Source: Gordius sp. MW1
Lineage: Eukaryota; Nematomorpha; Gordioida; Gordea; Gordiidae
Assembly (NCBI GenBank): GCA_964036665.1
Contig: OZ038532.1
Span: 19,495,037-19,559,036 of the forward strand
DNA length: 64,000 nucleotides
Reading direction: 5' to 3'
This document shows, piece by piece, positions 45,117-56,166 of this stretch. The notes beneath the pieces were generated by a model, which saw nothing but the letters and a program-made list of their open reading frames with translations, was not told where the DNA came from and did no database searches. How positions within the stretch are numbered: the stretch's first letter is position 1; the number at the start of each line of letters is the position of its first letter. Made by a program: the position numbers and the translations under genes.

Positions 45117-46008
45117 CGAATCGAAAGACTAGACAATATGCGCTCACGATACAGACGCTCAACATATAATTCGCGAGCCAGTTTAATTTTAGCAGCGTTC
45201 CATTATGATGTAGCGTTTGATTACAGCATGCACCCCAATGTCATGATTGGCCAAATGAATACGATGTGTTTGCATTGTCGTGCTTTGCGGTTCCCTAAAG
45301 AAAATCCTGGAATGTGTTGTTCGAATGGCAAAGTCAATTTGCCACCTCTGGTTAATCCACCTGAACCGCTCTTATCTTATGTACCTGGAACTAATACATT
45401 GTCCAAACACTTCCTCCAACACATTCGCAAGTACAACGCATGCATCCAAATGACATCGTTCGGAGCAACAAAAATTTTGAATGATGGAGGTTACATACCC
45501 ATATTCAAAGTACAAGGACAAATTTACCATCAAATGGGTTCCCTTCTACCATTATCAAATATCGAACAAAGGTTTCTGCAAATTTATTTCATGGGCGATA
45601 CGGAGGCTGATCGACCTTGTGGGATTCATACAGGAGTCAAACGTAAAATCATCATAGACATGCAAAATTTATTCCACAACAAAAATCATTTAATTAAATT
45701 ATTTAAAATCGCATTAGAGCGAATGCCAACGGATGATTACAAAATCGTAATCAAAGCAGATAGAACACCATCAGACGCACATGAAAGACGCTTTAATGCA
45801 CCAACAATCGATAAAGTGGCAATCGTTATGGTCGGAATAGAATTTGATCGTCGAGATATTATTAACAACAGAAGGGATGAAAATCTGCAAAGTATTGATG
45901 CAATCAATACACAGATCATATGATGCCCTTCAATATCCCATACTATTTTGCCAAGGAGAAGACGGATACCAAATTAATCCTGATTCAGGGGCCGCGACAA
46001 CAAAAAAG
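45117..46008 (+). pseudogene. Helitron-like N domain
   Basis: Contains M-C-L-H-C-R-A-L-R-F and the H-F-L-Q-H-I-R-K-Y region typical of the Helitron_like_N domain. A frameshift near 45900 moves the continuation to another frame ending at the intron donor (AAAAAG|GTGAAT). Confidence 0.85.
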
Positions 46009-46093
46009 GTGAATGTTTTACTCTTTGTTATACAATGCTCTAGCGAAAATGATAATATGTGATCTTAATCTAATGAAATTCTTTCTCTTACAG
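46009..46093 (+). other. 85-bp intron inside the Helitron ORF
   Basis: GTGAATG..TCTTACAG. Removing it joins two exons at a codon boundary where other Helitrons are continuous (before the S-M-E-F-Y-A-Y-R block). A polypyrimidine stretch TTCTTTCTCTTACAG precedes the acceptor. Confidence 0.65.
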
Positions 46094-47457
46094 GTGTCTT
46101 CTATGGAGTTTTATGCATATCGCATAATGATTAGAGCTCAGCAATACAACCACATCTTGAAGTGCCGACACCTATTTCACCAATACATTGTCGATATGTA
46201 AGCAAAAATCGAGAGCGAACGCCTTCTTTTCATCCGTCTTAATCAGAGGTTACTTTGTGCCGAAAATATTCACTTGCGAGATGCGTTCGAACATGATGGT
46301 CACGCAAGCAATGTTGGACAAATGGTCATACTTCCAGCTACGTATACCGGCAGTCCTAGACACATGCATGATATACACAAGATGCGATGACATATGTGCG
46401 CAAATACGGATGTCCAGATTTTTTCATTGCCTTCACCTGCAAGGCTGGACTGAGATCATTCATTTCCTTTTGGCAGGCCAAGCATCATCTCATCGACATG
46501 ATCTCACCGCCAGAGTTTTCAGGAAAAAACTAATGCGCCTCATCGATGTCATCACCAAAAATCACATTTACGGAGAAACTACCTGCTGGCTATATTCCAT
46601 AGAATGGCAAAAAAGAGGCTTACCACACGCTCACATCCTAATTTGGCTGGAGGACACAATTTTTCTTACTCATATTGATAATATTATACCAGCTGAACTG
46701 CCCGATCCGCAAGAAGATCCGCTACTATTTAAAATCATCAGTCGTCATATGCATGGACCCTGCGGAGCAATGAATAGAGATTCACCATGTATGAAAGATG
46801 GAAAATGCACCAAAAAATATCCAAGAAAAATGAGCCAAGAAACGAAAACTGGTGGCGACCGCTCTCCGCTGTATAGACGCCATAATCCAAACGATGGAGG
46901 TCATAAAGTCACCATTAAAGTGAGAACTGTTCCCGTAGAAATTGACAATAGATGGATCGTCCCTTACACTCCGTTTCTTTCAAAAATGTTCAAGGTCCAC
47001 ATAAACGTGGAGTATTGCAATTCAGTGAAGTCTATTAAATACATCTGCAAATACGTCACCAAAGGCAGTGATATGGCAGTTTTTGGACTTACTAATACGC
47101 AAGTAGATGAAATCACACAATTTCAAATGGGACGTTACATCAGCAGTAATGAAGCTGTCTGGCGCATTCTCGGGTTCCCTATTTACGAACGCTATCCAAC
47201 TGTTATACATCTCGCCGTTCACTTGGAAAATGGCCAACGTGTCTACTTCACGGAAGAGAACGCTGGACAAAGAGCGGCGCAACCACCTAATACAACACTG
47301 ACAGCTATTTTCCTGTTGTGCCAAAATGATGTTTTCGCAAAAACTTTGCTCTACCACGAAATCCCAAATTATTACACTTGGAACTTATCAAAAAAAGTGT
47401 TTCCAAGGCACAATAGTTCCTGGAAATTCAAGCGTACGTATGTCTGATGCTTTGGGT
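46094..47457 (+). pseudogene. Helitron Rep (HUH nuclease) domain
   Basis: The HUH motif lies in L-P-H-A-H-I-L-I-W (46626-46634 for H-A-H). The two-tyrosine motif Y-I-C-K-Y-V-T-K is near 47040-47060. TAA at 46199 replaces a conserved Tyr codon, and at least two frameshifts lie between 46200 and 46520. The Rep nuclease nicks and joins DNA in rolling-circle transposition; this copy could not make it intact. Confidence 0.88.
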
Positions 47458-47460
47458 TGA

Positions 47461-47838
47461 ATGTATACTGTTCATCCCAATAACGCCGAATGTTATTTTT
47501 TAAGAATGTTGCTCCACAATGTCAAAGGACCAACATCATTTCAATCCATTAGAACCATCTATGGTGAAGTGTGTGACACATATAGACAAGCATGTCTCAA
47601 ACTTCGTTTGCTTGAAAATGACCGACATTGGAATACGACATTAGAGGAAGCATCGCTCATACGTCTCCCGCACCAAATACACACTTTATTTGCGATCATT
47701 CTGACAACATGCGCACCATCTAATCCAAAAGATCTTTGGGATACACACAAAGAAAGCCTCAGTGAAGATATCCTTTTACAAGTACGTAGAGTGCATCCGG
47801 ATATGGAGATACCATTTTCCGAGGACATCTTGAATTGA
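47461..47838 (+). pseudogene. Helitron linker before helicase
   Basis: L-R-M-L-L-H-N-V-K-G-P-T-S-F and the following helical region are standard between Rep and helicase in Helitrons. TGA at 47836 is in frame with the helicase start at 47884. Confidence 0.8.
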
Positions 47839-48636
47839 GCTCTTATAAAACTTGAGGACATATGTCTATCCATAAACAATAAAATGTTATGTCAGCTCGG
47901 ATTGCCTGAACCTAATCGTGATAAAAGCAACGTTCACGACAGTGACTTATGGCGTGTAAAACAATACGACTTGGCTCAGCTACAATTGTTTGTCATCGCT
48001 CAGGAAATACTCTTAGTCGCTGACCAAAAGCATGCCTATACCACCGTCATGAAATACGTCACAAACGGTAACGGAGACCTACTTTTCCTAGATGCACCAG
48101 GAGGAACCGGAAAAACATTTCTTTTTAATCTGATATTGGCTGAAATTCGGAGAAATAATAAGATAGTTCTCGCTGTCGCGTCATCGGGCATAGCAGCCAC
48201 GCTACTCAATGGAGGCCGCACAGCGCAGTTAACTTTTAAACTCCCATTGAATCTAATTATAAATGAAACTCCTACTTCCAACATCAGTAGGAACTTGGGT
48301 ATTGCCACGGTACTAAAGACATGCACAATCATCATTTGGGATGAATGTACGATGGCACATAAAAAAGCACTCGAGGCGCTGGATCGTTCACTCCGAGATT
48401 TGAGACAGATTGCACGTCCAATGGGAGGAGCTCTCTTGCTGCTAGCCGATGACTTCCGTCAAACCTTGCCAGTCATCCCAAAGTCAGCACCCTCTGATGA
48501 GCTCAATGCTTGCCTGAAAGCGTCATACCTTGGATGTGAAGATAATCACGCTAACCACCAACATGCGTGTTCATTTACTTTAAGATGCTTCGGCGCAACC
48601 ATTTGCCAATTAACTGTTGGACTTGGGAAACGGTAA
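47839..48636 (+). pseudogene. Helitron Pif1-like helicase, N-terminal half
   Basis: Walker A is P-G-G-T-G-K-T (48097-48117), then S-S-G-I-A-A-T-L-L. Walker B is I-I-W-D-E-C-T-M (about 48333-48356), and D-D-F-R-Q-T-L-P-V-I-P is motif III. SF1 helicase of the Pif1 class. The frame ends in a shift at about 48620. Confidence 0.9.
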
Positions 48637-49443
48637 ATTTCCAATTGAACCCACAACGCACGAAATATCATTTCCATCGCACTTTTGCAAAATACAGTCA
48701 TCAATTGAAGATGTCGAAAATATGGTGTTCCCAGAAGTTGCTATTAACTTCACAAATCACGACTGGCTTTGTGAACGGGCAATCTTGGCTCCGAAGAATG
48801 ACGACGTCAACAAAATAAATAATCGCATCCTATTGAACATTCCCGGTGAACCATTTACTTACACATCTGTTGACACAGTAATCGATGCAGATCAGGCGCT
48901 GAATTATCCAACTGAATTTTATATTCATTGGAACCATCGGGAGTGCCACCTCACATATTGACTCTGAAAATTGGCTCACCTATAATGATCCTTCGCAATT
49001 TAAATCCACCTAAGCTGTGTAACGGAACCAGACTTGCCGTAAAACACTACTGCCAAACGTCATTGAAGCGACAATCATCAGCGGCAAAAGTAAAGGAGAA
49101 GATGTACTGATTCCGCGCATGCCAATGCTTACAACCGATTTGCCCTTCGAATTCAAGCGCCTACAGTTCTGTGCGCCTAGCTTTTGCAATTACAATCAAT
49201 AAAGTCCAAGGACCATTGAGCGTTGCTGGATTGAATTTAGAAAAACCATGTTTTTCACATGGTCAATTATATATTGCTTGCTCCAGAGTTGGCACACCGA
49301 GGAATCTGTTTTCGCACCTTATGGAAAAACCAAAAATGTCGTATATCCTCTCGCATTGCGATGATCACCCGTCCTGCCAATATATCATTACTGCGGCCTG
49401 TTATGTGGTATCATTACTGCGACATGTTAAGTGGTATGTATAA
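48617..49443 (+). pseudogene. Helitron Pif1-like helicase, C-terminal half
   Basis: Three frames carry successive pieces: A-I-L-A-P-K-N-D-D-V-N-K-I-N, then [13 protein letters not shown], then A-F-A-I-T-I-N-K-V-Q-G and Y-I-A-C-S-R-V-G. The last two are helicase motifs V and VI. At least three frameshifts. Confidence 0.85.
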
Positions 49444-49978
49444 ACCAGGTGAAATTCTTAGTTATGGTATTACGAAGAGAGGGAGATGCGAATGGCTCGA
49501 AAGGGGATGTGTTGCGGGTAGAGACCTGCACGGTCAACCTGACGCCCGACCCGATTGCGGGTACAGGGTAATGGTCGTAAATGGTTCAGACTCAGGGACT
49601 ACGGACCAGGTGAATGTGTAAGAACGACGCCCGACTCGGACAAGGCTAATATGATAATATCCTCTGCTAAAACACCAGGGTAAATGGCAAAACAACGTTT
49701 GCCGGGTTCATCTAGTTAAATTATATATCATTAAAATTGTTAATTATTTACAAATTAGTCAAATCTAATAAATGCAACAATTATAAGCATATGTATTTTG
49801 TATTTACAATATTTATGGTAAAATTAAGAGCAAAAATTTGATTTTACAGCAACGAGTATATTCATATGGTATTATTTGTTAAGTGAATACTGGACAGTTA
49901 TCATTGAAGAGCCTTTATTTTGGATCTAAAATTAGACAATATAAAAATACATAAGTTAAAGAGTATATTCTGCATCAT

Positions 49979-50116
49979 GGGCGTAGCCAGGATTAAATTC
50001 AGAGGGCAAAATAATAATTCGTTAAAATTTTAGCCCTATTTATATTGAATTTAAAAAGATTTTGGATTTAGAGGGGGCAGCCGCCCCTCCTTGCGACCTT
50101 CTGGTTACGCCCATGT
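49979..50116. mobile_element. MITE, GGCGTAGCCAGG family
   Basis: CATGGGCGTAGCCAGGATTA and CTTCTGGTTACGCCCATG are terminal inverted repeats; inner GGGGGCAGCCGCCCC. Confidence 0.75.
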
Positions 50117-50709
50117 TCTCCATATTTAAATTAATATATATTCAAATTGTATAAGTCAAGGTGGATCCAGCATTATTTAAAGCCACGGTAGATGTTTAAT
50201 ATGCCATATTTCCAAAACGACGCAAAAACACTAGGTTAGCTAAATTAGCCCCAGCTCCAGAGGCAGCAACAACCGCATAATAGACTGCTGTAGCAGGAGG
50301 ATTGTTCCCAACAGCAGCACCTAATTGGAAAATATAAATACTTTTATTCATTATTTCCAATATCACTGGGGTCAATGAGATCCCAAATAAATTCATTATT
50401 CCGTTTAAAGATGCTATGATTTTATCATAGAATTGTTACCTGTCTTAACAATACACCCAAACTTACTGAAAGGAATGTATACGCAATCGCAATGGACAAA
50501 TTTAGTATATTGTAAATTAAATCGTAATTATAAACGCTTTGAACGTAAATTTGAATATAGGAACGATGTTAAAGTTTAATACGAATTGCACCCAATTTTA
50601 ATCTACCACATAAAAATTATAGCTTAACACCTTTTATATATAATAAGCTTATTTAAGTAGCAAAACGAAAATAAAAACAAAGCCCTAGTTTGGGCTTACG
50701 GTTCAACAA
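50117..50709. other. Stretch without a supported gene
   Basis: Minus-strand frame 50196-50396 is Ala-rich (A-A-V-G-N-N-P-P-A-T-A) between possible splice sites and could be an exon, but I find no partner or homology. Confidence 0.4.
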
Positions 50710-51460
50710 GAAAAATCAAGCGGCAAACTGTTTGCAGATTCTGGAAGAGTTTTTCACGGTGAACACAAATATGGTTTTAATTTTTCCCTATACGTCAAGT
50801 TTTTTAAATATTCGATGTCAAAGTTGCCAAAAACGCGATTTTAGCGTTTTTCAAACGTCCATAATTTGCAAATTAGTGGGTAAATATTTTGTTTAATAGA
50901 TTTAATTCGTAGATATATGGGAGAGAAATGTATTCACAATTTTTTTTATCCTAGCACTTTTACTTTTTAAATTATATACAAAATTAACTATCCCTATCTT
51001 TTACATTGACAAATTACACCAGACTTGAGGGCGCCCTCCCTTCTCTTCAACACTAGGAAATAAGTAGAGTAGATAAACAACAACACAAACAACAACACGC
51101 ACTTAATTCCTAGTGTTGAAGAGAAGGGAGGGCGCCCTCAAGTCTAATGTAATTTGTCAATGTAAAAGATAGGGAAAGTTAATTTTGTATATAATTTAAA
51201 AAGTAAAAGTGCTAGGATAAAAAATAATTGTGAATACATTTCTCTCCCATATATCTACGAATTAAATCTATTAAACACAATTCTACCGACTAATTTGCAA
51301 GTTATTGACGTTTAAAAAACGCTAAAATCGCGTTTTTAGCAACTTTGACAGCGAACATCTAAAAAACTTGACGTATAAGGAAAAAATTAAAGACATATTT
51401 GTGTTCCCCGTGAAAAACTCTACCAAAATCTGCGAACAGTTTGCCGGTTGATTTCACAAG
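50710..51460. mobile_element. Near-perfect palindromic element, CGGCAAACTGTTTGC family
   Basis: Arms start AAATCAAGCGGCAAACTGTT and end AACAGTTTGCCGGTTGATTT. Both arms carry the GAGGGCGCCCTCCCTTCTCT block, the CTTTTACTTTTTAAATTATA block and CCCTATACGTCAAG. The short centre (51063-51110) is AACAACAACAC-rich. An older, interrupted copy is at 22040-23600. No ORF. Confidence 0.8.
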
Positions 51461-52233
51461 TCCATTATTTGTTGACCAGTGATATTTTAAACCTATAAGT
51501 TCTGTGCTGGCGTCTTGCAATATGTTTATGGGCATAAAATTAATTAACCTTGTTCATAAATAAAACAAAGTAATGTAGTTGAAACAAATACAAAATTTCA
51601 CATGGTATAATAAGTTTTTGTATAAATGAATTGTAAGGGCACAAAGTGGAACGGGGATATTGACAAGAAATCTTAACATTTAAAAAAAAATACAAATAGT
51701 AAAAAAACTATCTAACAAAGTTTTTATAAAAATATTTTATTGCCACAACCTTAAAAAATCTTGGCCTCATATATAACAAATTTTAATTTTACATATGCAA
51801 TATTAGCAGCATTTTCAGGCAGCATTTATATCAGGAAAACAATGAGAACATTTAAAAGCTTTTTTTAAGGTTAGATCTTTAAAAGGCGTAATTATAACAT
51901 AAAATACAACAAAATATAATAATGAAATTCAAATTCGTTTGAGAATGAGTATTTAGAAGGTATTGCCCCTGATGATATTATAGATATATTTACACACCCC
52001 CCCCCCTTTACACCACCGAATTAAAATTAACTAATAATTTTAACGGCTAAATGAACCTTAAAATATTCTGTCAAAATTAAATAAATTCAAAATTTTATTT
52101 AATTTGTCCATAAAAATAAGGAATTTGTAATTAATATTAATTTATCAAACTTATGGTGGGATATCACTAATAAAGTGGAAAAATGGTGTACAAACTATTT
52201 TTTGGAAAATCATTGGCATTTTATGTGCATGTG
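51461..52233. other. AT-rich stretch without a gene
   Basis: I see only a C10 tract near 51998. No repeats of the window's families. Confidence 0.5.
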
Positions 52234-52789
52234 TAGAGCCCTGCAAAATGAAAATTTTTCTGCCCGAGCCCGGTCCGAGCCCGACGTCTTCAGTTTTTAT
52301 TTTGCCCGAGCCCGGCCCGAGCCCGAACGACTTTTTTATTTTTGGGCCCGACCCGATTTTTCAAATAGGAAATTTAACAAAAAATTATTTTTAAATTTTT
52401 TAAAATTATTTCACCATATAAATACATAATGCATTAAATTGTTATTACTCGTAATTTACAACTAGGATAAGTTTAAAATAAAATTTTCATTTTCACTCGC
52501 TACAATTTATTCAGCTAACTGGATATCTAACTATTTAAAATATATTTTACCTATAGTTCCAAATAAAACACTTTTTAAAATGTTTCCTTATTTTAATTCT
52601 AATGCAACGGCTACTAGGATTATATTTAAATACCAGAATAAGATTTGCAATTTTGGTCAAAATATTTTAATAGACAGGAGAAAAAAGCTAAAACTTGGAA
52701 ATATTATGTATGGTGGTGTGAAGATAATTATTTAATATCGAGTTGAGTTTGTTTTGATCATATTTTATAAACTCGGGCCTTCGGCCCTC

Positions 52790-52880
52790 GTGGGAAGGGG
52801 TAGGGGAGAAGGGGAGGGGGGAAGGGAAGGGGGGAAGGGAAGGGGGGAAGGGAAGGGGGGAAGGGAAGGGGGGACGACTC
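52790..52880. repeat. GGGAAGGGAAGGGG minisatellite
   Basis: About six units of GGGGGGAAGGGAAG flanked by GGGCCTTCGGCCC. Complement of the tract at 20160-20235, as expected for inverted copies. Confidence 0.75.
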
Positions 52881-53217
52881 ATCTTTACTTCGTATAAATG
52901 TATCATATTTGCTATGCAATTTATGGGCGAGAAAGGTGGGAAGGGGCGAGAATGCCTATAGGGGGGAATTAAATGCCTAATGATTAATTAATTATTTATA
53001 CAAATTTTCCATTTATAGGCAAAATGTAATATAGGCAAGGGTTAGGGTTAAATTTAGTGTTTGCATCTAGTTGCGTATTACATTAGTTTTTACGGCCTTT
53101 AGTGATTATGGGTCTAACAAACATTATATTATAAAACATCACAATGTTAAGAATTTGCAGAATTGTTGGGAGAAATTTTTGTTGAATTTGAACAATTTTT
53201 AATTAAAAAAATCAAAA

Positions 53218-53920
53218 ATTTGGCGAATGGTCATTTTTTCTCCATTGGTCAGTACCAACAGATACTCTATAAGTCAATGATAGCCAAAAAAACGGAAAAA
53301 AATTTGATGCTCACTTTGGCCAATGGTCATTTTTTTTCCATTGGTCAGCAGCCAGCACACGGTAAAAATGGATATAAATTAATAAGAGTAAAAAAAACGG
53401 AAAAAAAATTTTCGAATCACATTTTGGCTAATGGTCATTTTTTTCCATTGGTCAGCAGCCAGGACACGGTAAAAGTGGATATAAATTCATAATAGTCAAA
53501 AAAAACGAAAAAAAAATTTTCGAATCACATTTTGGCCAATGGTCATTTTATTCCTTTGGTCAGCAGCCAGCGGACGGCCAAAAAGTCATAATAGCAATGG
53601 TAGGAACAGGAACAATCATAATAGTCAAAAAAAAACGAAAAAAATAATTTCGATTTACATTTTGGCCAATGGTCATTTTTTCCATCGGTCAGGAGCCAGC
53701 GACGGCCAGAAAATCATAATAGCAATGGTAGTAACAGGAACAATCATAATAGTCAAAAAAAAACGAAAAAATAAACTCGGATTCACATTTTGGACAATGG
53801 TCATTTTTTTCATTGGTCAGCAGCCAGTGGACGGCCAAAAAAACTTATTATCAATGATAGTAACAAGAACAATCATAAGAGTCAAAAAAACTCCGGGATT
53901 CTAACCCAAAAACTAGTTAA
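53218..53920. repeat. Tandem hairpin minisatellite (copy 2)
   Basis: About six or seven units of 88-140 bp with TTTGGCCAATGGTCATTTTT then CCATTGGTCAGCAGCCAG. Spacers carry either ACACGGTAAAAGTGGATATA or GACGGCCAAAAAGTCATAAT. Each unit has a CCAATGG/CCATTGG stem. Confidence 0.8.
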
Positions 53921-54069
53921 ATTGCATAGCAATTAAAAGTAAACAACTTTTATTTATGTTTATTATATAATAAAATGAAACAATAATAGAACAAGCGGAC
54001 GGCCAAAAAGTCATATTATCAATGGTAGTAACAGGAATAATATATTAATTTAATTTAAAAAAAAAATAA

Positions 54070-54125
54070 AAAATTTGCCCTCTCCGGGAATCGAACCAGC
54101 AATTCAGAACGTTCGCCGGGGTTCG
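54070..54125 (-). other. tRNA-like segment with two T-arm motifs
   Basis: On the minus strand GTGGGTTCGAACCCCGGCG is followed 31 bases later by GCTGGTTCGATTCCCGG, GAGAGGGC and a T-run. GGTTCGAACCC and GGTTCGATTCC are strong B boxes. It occupies the same place in this repeat as the tRNA-like segment at 19776 in copy 1. Not a complete tRNA. Confidence 0.45.
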
Positions 54126-54233
54126 AACCCACATTAATAGAGGCATAGGCTTTTGTAGGGGCACAGGGACCCATATCAGTAGAGGCATAGGCCCTTGTAG
54201 TGGAGGGCATAGGGTAATTATAGCAATTAATAT

Positions 54234-54819
54234 TAGAGATGCACCGATATCACTATTTTGTGCCGATACCGATACCAGCCGATACTTAAGATTTTTTTGC
54301 CGATACCGATACCATGCCGATACTTATAATAAAAAAATTTTAATACTAAATGTCTAGTTTTTAAATGTTTCCTTAAATTTGAAGTGTTAAAGGAATGTTT
54401 GTCTTTGCCCCCACGACTTATTTTAGCTTTGCATAATTCACAGATTACAATTTTTTCATCTGCTGACACAACAAAATAACTCCATAGTGTATCTAAGGAA
54501 TCCATCTAAGGCTTAATATATAATAATTTTTAAAATAAAATAATATTTACTTAAAAGCGCAGTCGGAACAGATGGTCAATGAGTTTATTATACTCCACAT
54601 AGAAATATTTATAGCCAATCAAATGAAACAATTTTCAAAAAATTTGAAAAGTCCTCTATTTTTTAATCGTAGGAAATACTATAAGTATTATTTTTTGAGT
54701 TTCATATTAAAAAAGGTATCGGCTTGGTAATTGCCGATACTAGCAAAGTATCGGGCCGATTCTTTTGGCAAGGTATCGGCGCCGATACCATGCCGATACT
54801 TGGTATCGGTGCATCTCTA
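54234..54819 (-). mobile_element. 586-bp hAT element with exact 8-bp TSD and BED finger
   Basis: Ends TAGAGATGCACCGAT and ATCGGTGCATCTCTA, flanked on both sides by ATTAATAT (54226-54233, 54820-54827). Both subterminal regions contain repeated GCCGATAC motifs. The interior keeps the first exon of a transposase on the minus strand. An internally deleted hAT derivative inserted in the composite repeat. Confidence 0.93.
54330..54505 (-). pseudogene. BED zinc finger of a hAT transposase
   Basis: Minus-strand frame M-D-S-L-D-T-L-W-S-Y-F, then I-C-E-L-C-K-A-K-I-S-R-G-G and T-S-N-L-R-K-H-L-K-T-R-H. The Cys pair and His pair define a BED DNA-binding finger. The catalytic part is absent; downstream the frame runs into the GCCGATAC repeats. 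Confidence 0.85.
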
Positions 54820-55389
54820 ATTAATATCAATGTTACCCAATTCAAAAACGAATAGATTTACTTATGCATTATAGCAATTAAAACCCGACCCCGCCCGAAA
54901 GCGAGGGAGATAGAGATGAGGGGTGGGGCACCTCTTTCTCATGCATTAATTTAAAAAATCGATAACCTAATATTCCCAATGCAAATAGATAGGGACGGAC
55001 GGACAACGGACGGACAACAAAAAACGAGCCCATAAATTGTATAGCAAAATTAGTTTGCTTTAGTCAATTTGGGCCAAGCTCGGGCGTCGGGTCGGGCCGC
55101 CTCATCAGGCCCGACCCTAGCCCGAGGCCCGATTGTTTTATTAAATTCTGTCCGAACCCGGCCCGAAGCCCGATATAGTCGGGTTCGGGCCGGGTCGGGC
55201 TTCGGGCGGCCCGTGCAGGGCTCTACATGTGGACATAAAAATATGCAAGATATGTTAAACAATAAGCCTGTTAGATGGACAATTAAATTGAATCTGGATG
55301 GAATTTTCTTAAATTTAATCAAATTTTAATATTTTTTAAATTAAAAAGTTTAAAACAAGTCTAAAAACCAGTTAAGTTTTCATTAAATA

Positions 55390-55674
55390 TTAAAAGTCTT
55401 TTAATAGTAGTTCATTACGCCTTTTACTCGATGTTGCAAACGAATTTATAATATCATCTGGGGGAATTACATTTATAAAGTCATGTTCTAAGCTCAATAA
55501 AGCTAAGGAAGATAACCTATCTTGTCCAATTGTGGAACGAAGATAAGTTTTAAACCTTAGCAATGAGAACGAGCTTTCGCTTGAACTTGAAGTTATTGGG
55601 ATAGTTAAAATTATTTTGATCAAAATAATAAAATTTGGAAACACTATAGAGGGCAAAATTTTCAAAAATATCAT
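55390..55674 (-). pseudogene. hAT transposase C-terminal dimerisation region
   Basis: Minus-strand frame with L-T-I-P-I-T-S-S-S-S-E-S-S-F-S-L-L-R, then K-T-Y-L-R-S-T-I-G-Q-D-R-L-S-S-L-A-L-L. This is the hATC region of TTF-finger-type (ZMYM-like) hAT transposases. No upstream catalytic part is visible. Confidence 0.8.
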
Positions 55675-55814
55675 TATTTAATTTTACTCGAAAATAAAGA
55701 ATTACAACATATTACATAATTTTATGCCATTTTTATTTCGGTATCTTCCAGTTTTAATTCATAATAGTTAATAACTTCTAATAAAAGAGATTTATCGCAA
55801 AAAAGGGGATGAAG

Positions 55815-55990
55815 GGTGTCAACTAGAGCTTTTAAAGGAACTACTAGTTCCTTTTTTTTTTTAAAAGGAACTAATACATTCCTTTTTAAAATGAGGAACT
55901 GGAACTAGTTCCTTTTTTTCTCAATTTATCGCAAAAGGAACTACTTACAGGTTCCTTTTAAGTTCCTTTTGCCAATTTCAATTTGCATTA
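55815..55990. repeat. AAAGGAACT subterminal repeat cluster
   Basis: At least eight direct and inverted copies of AAAGGAACT/AGTTCCTTT in about 170 bp, beginning at TTTTAAAGGAACTACTAGTT. Their position just upstream of the hAT frame at 56167 suggests they are its left subterminal repeats. Confidence 0.65.
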
Positions 55991-56166
55991 AAATTTTTTA
56001 AAATAATTTATAATTTAAGTATTATTTTATTTAGTATTTTATTCACGGTAGTGTTTGTTAAAAAATTTTTCGACTTATGGTAATTTATATAAAGTTTATT
56101 TGTTTTTAATTTTATTCATATTCTTAGTAATAGTGGGTTTATAAATATTAAATATATAATCTTTTG

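Larger units (their letters stand above)
44447..49715 (+). mobile_element. Helitron with decayed Rep-helicase gene (5269 bp)
   Basis: Starts TCTTATATATAAAAAAGAAA, ends with the GGCAAA/TTTGCC hairpin then GGGTTCATCTAG. Inserted between A and T. The same 5' and 3' ends are carried by two shorter elements in this window, which confirms the boundaries. The coding region is in several frames with nonsense and frameshift mutations, so it is a recent but broken copy of an autonomous rolling-circle transposon. Confidence 0.92.
52908..55047 (-). repeat. 2-kb composite repeat, copy 2 (inverted relative to 18070-20130)
   Basis: Bounded by TTGCTATGCAATTTATGGGC and the inverted GCCCATAAATTGTATAGCA. Shares with copy 1 the hairpin array, a tRNA-like module and the GGGTAATTAT / GTTACCCAATTCAAAAACGA segment. 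It also shares the GAGGGGTGGGGCACCTCTTT block and GTCC/GGAC runs. Interrupted by the hAT element 54234-54819. Confidence 0.7.
52234..55225. mobile_element. GAGCCCTGC-ended hAT-like element, split by nested insertion
   Basis: Left end TAGAGCCCTGCAAAATG with GCCCGAGCCCGG repeats; right end GGGCGGCCCGTGCAGGGCTC then TA. CATGTG flanks both ends directly. The same family in compact form is at 26575-26932 (358 bp). Here the two halves are separated by the 2-kb composite repeat (52908-55047), which itself holds a 586-bp hAT element. Confidence 0.65.

Noticed and set aside
46188..46510. First 100 codons of the frame starting at 46188 as real protein
   Set aside because: The conserved Helitron sequence here runs in other frames; this frame becomes genuine only from about 46510 onward.
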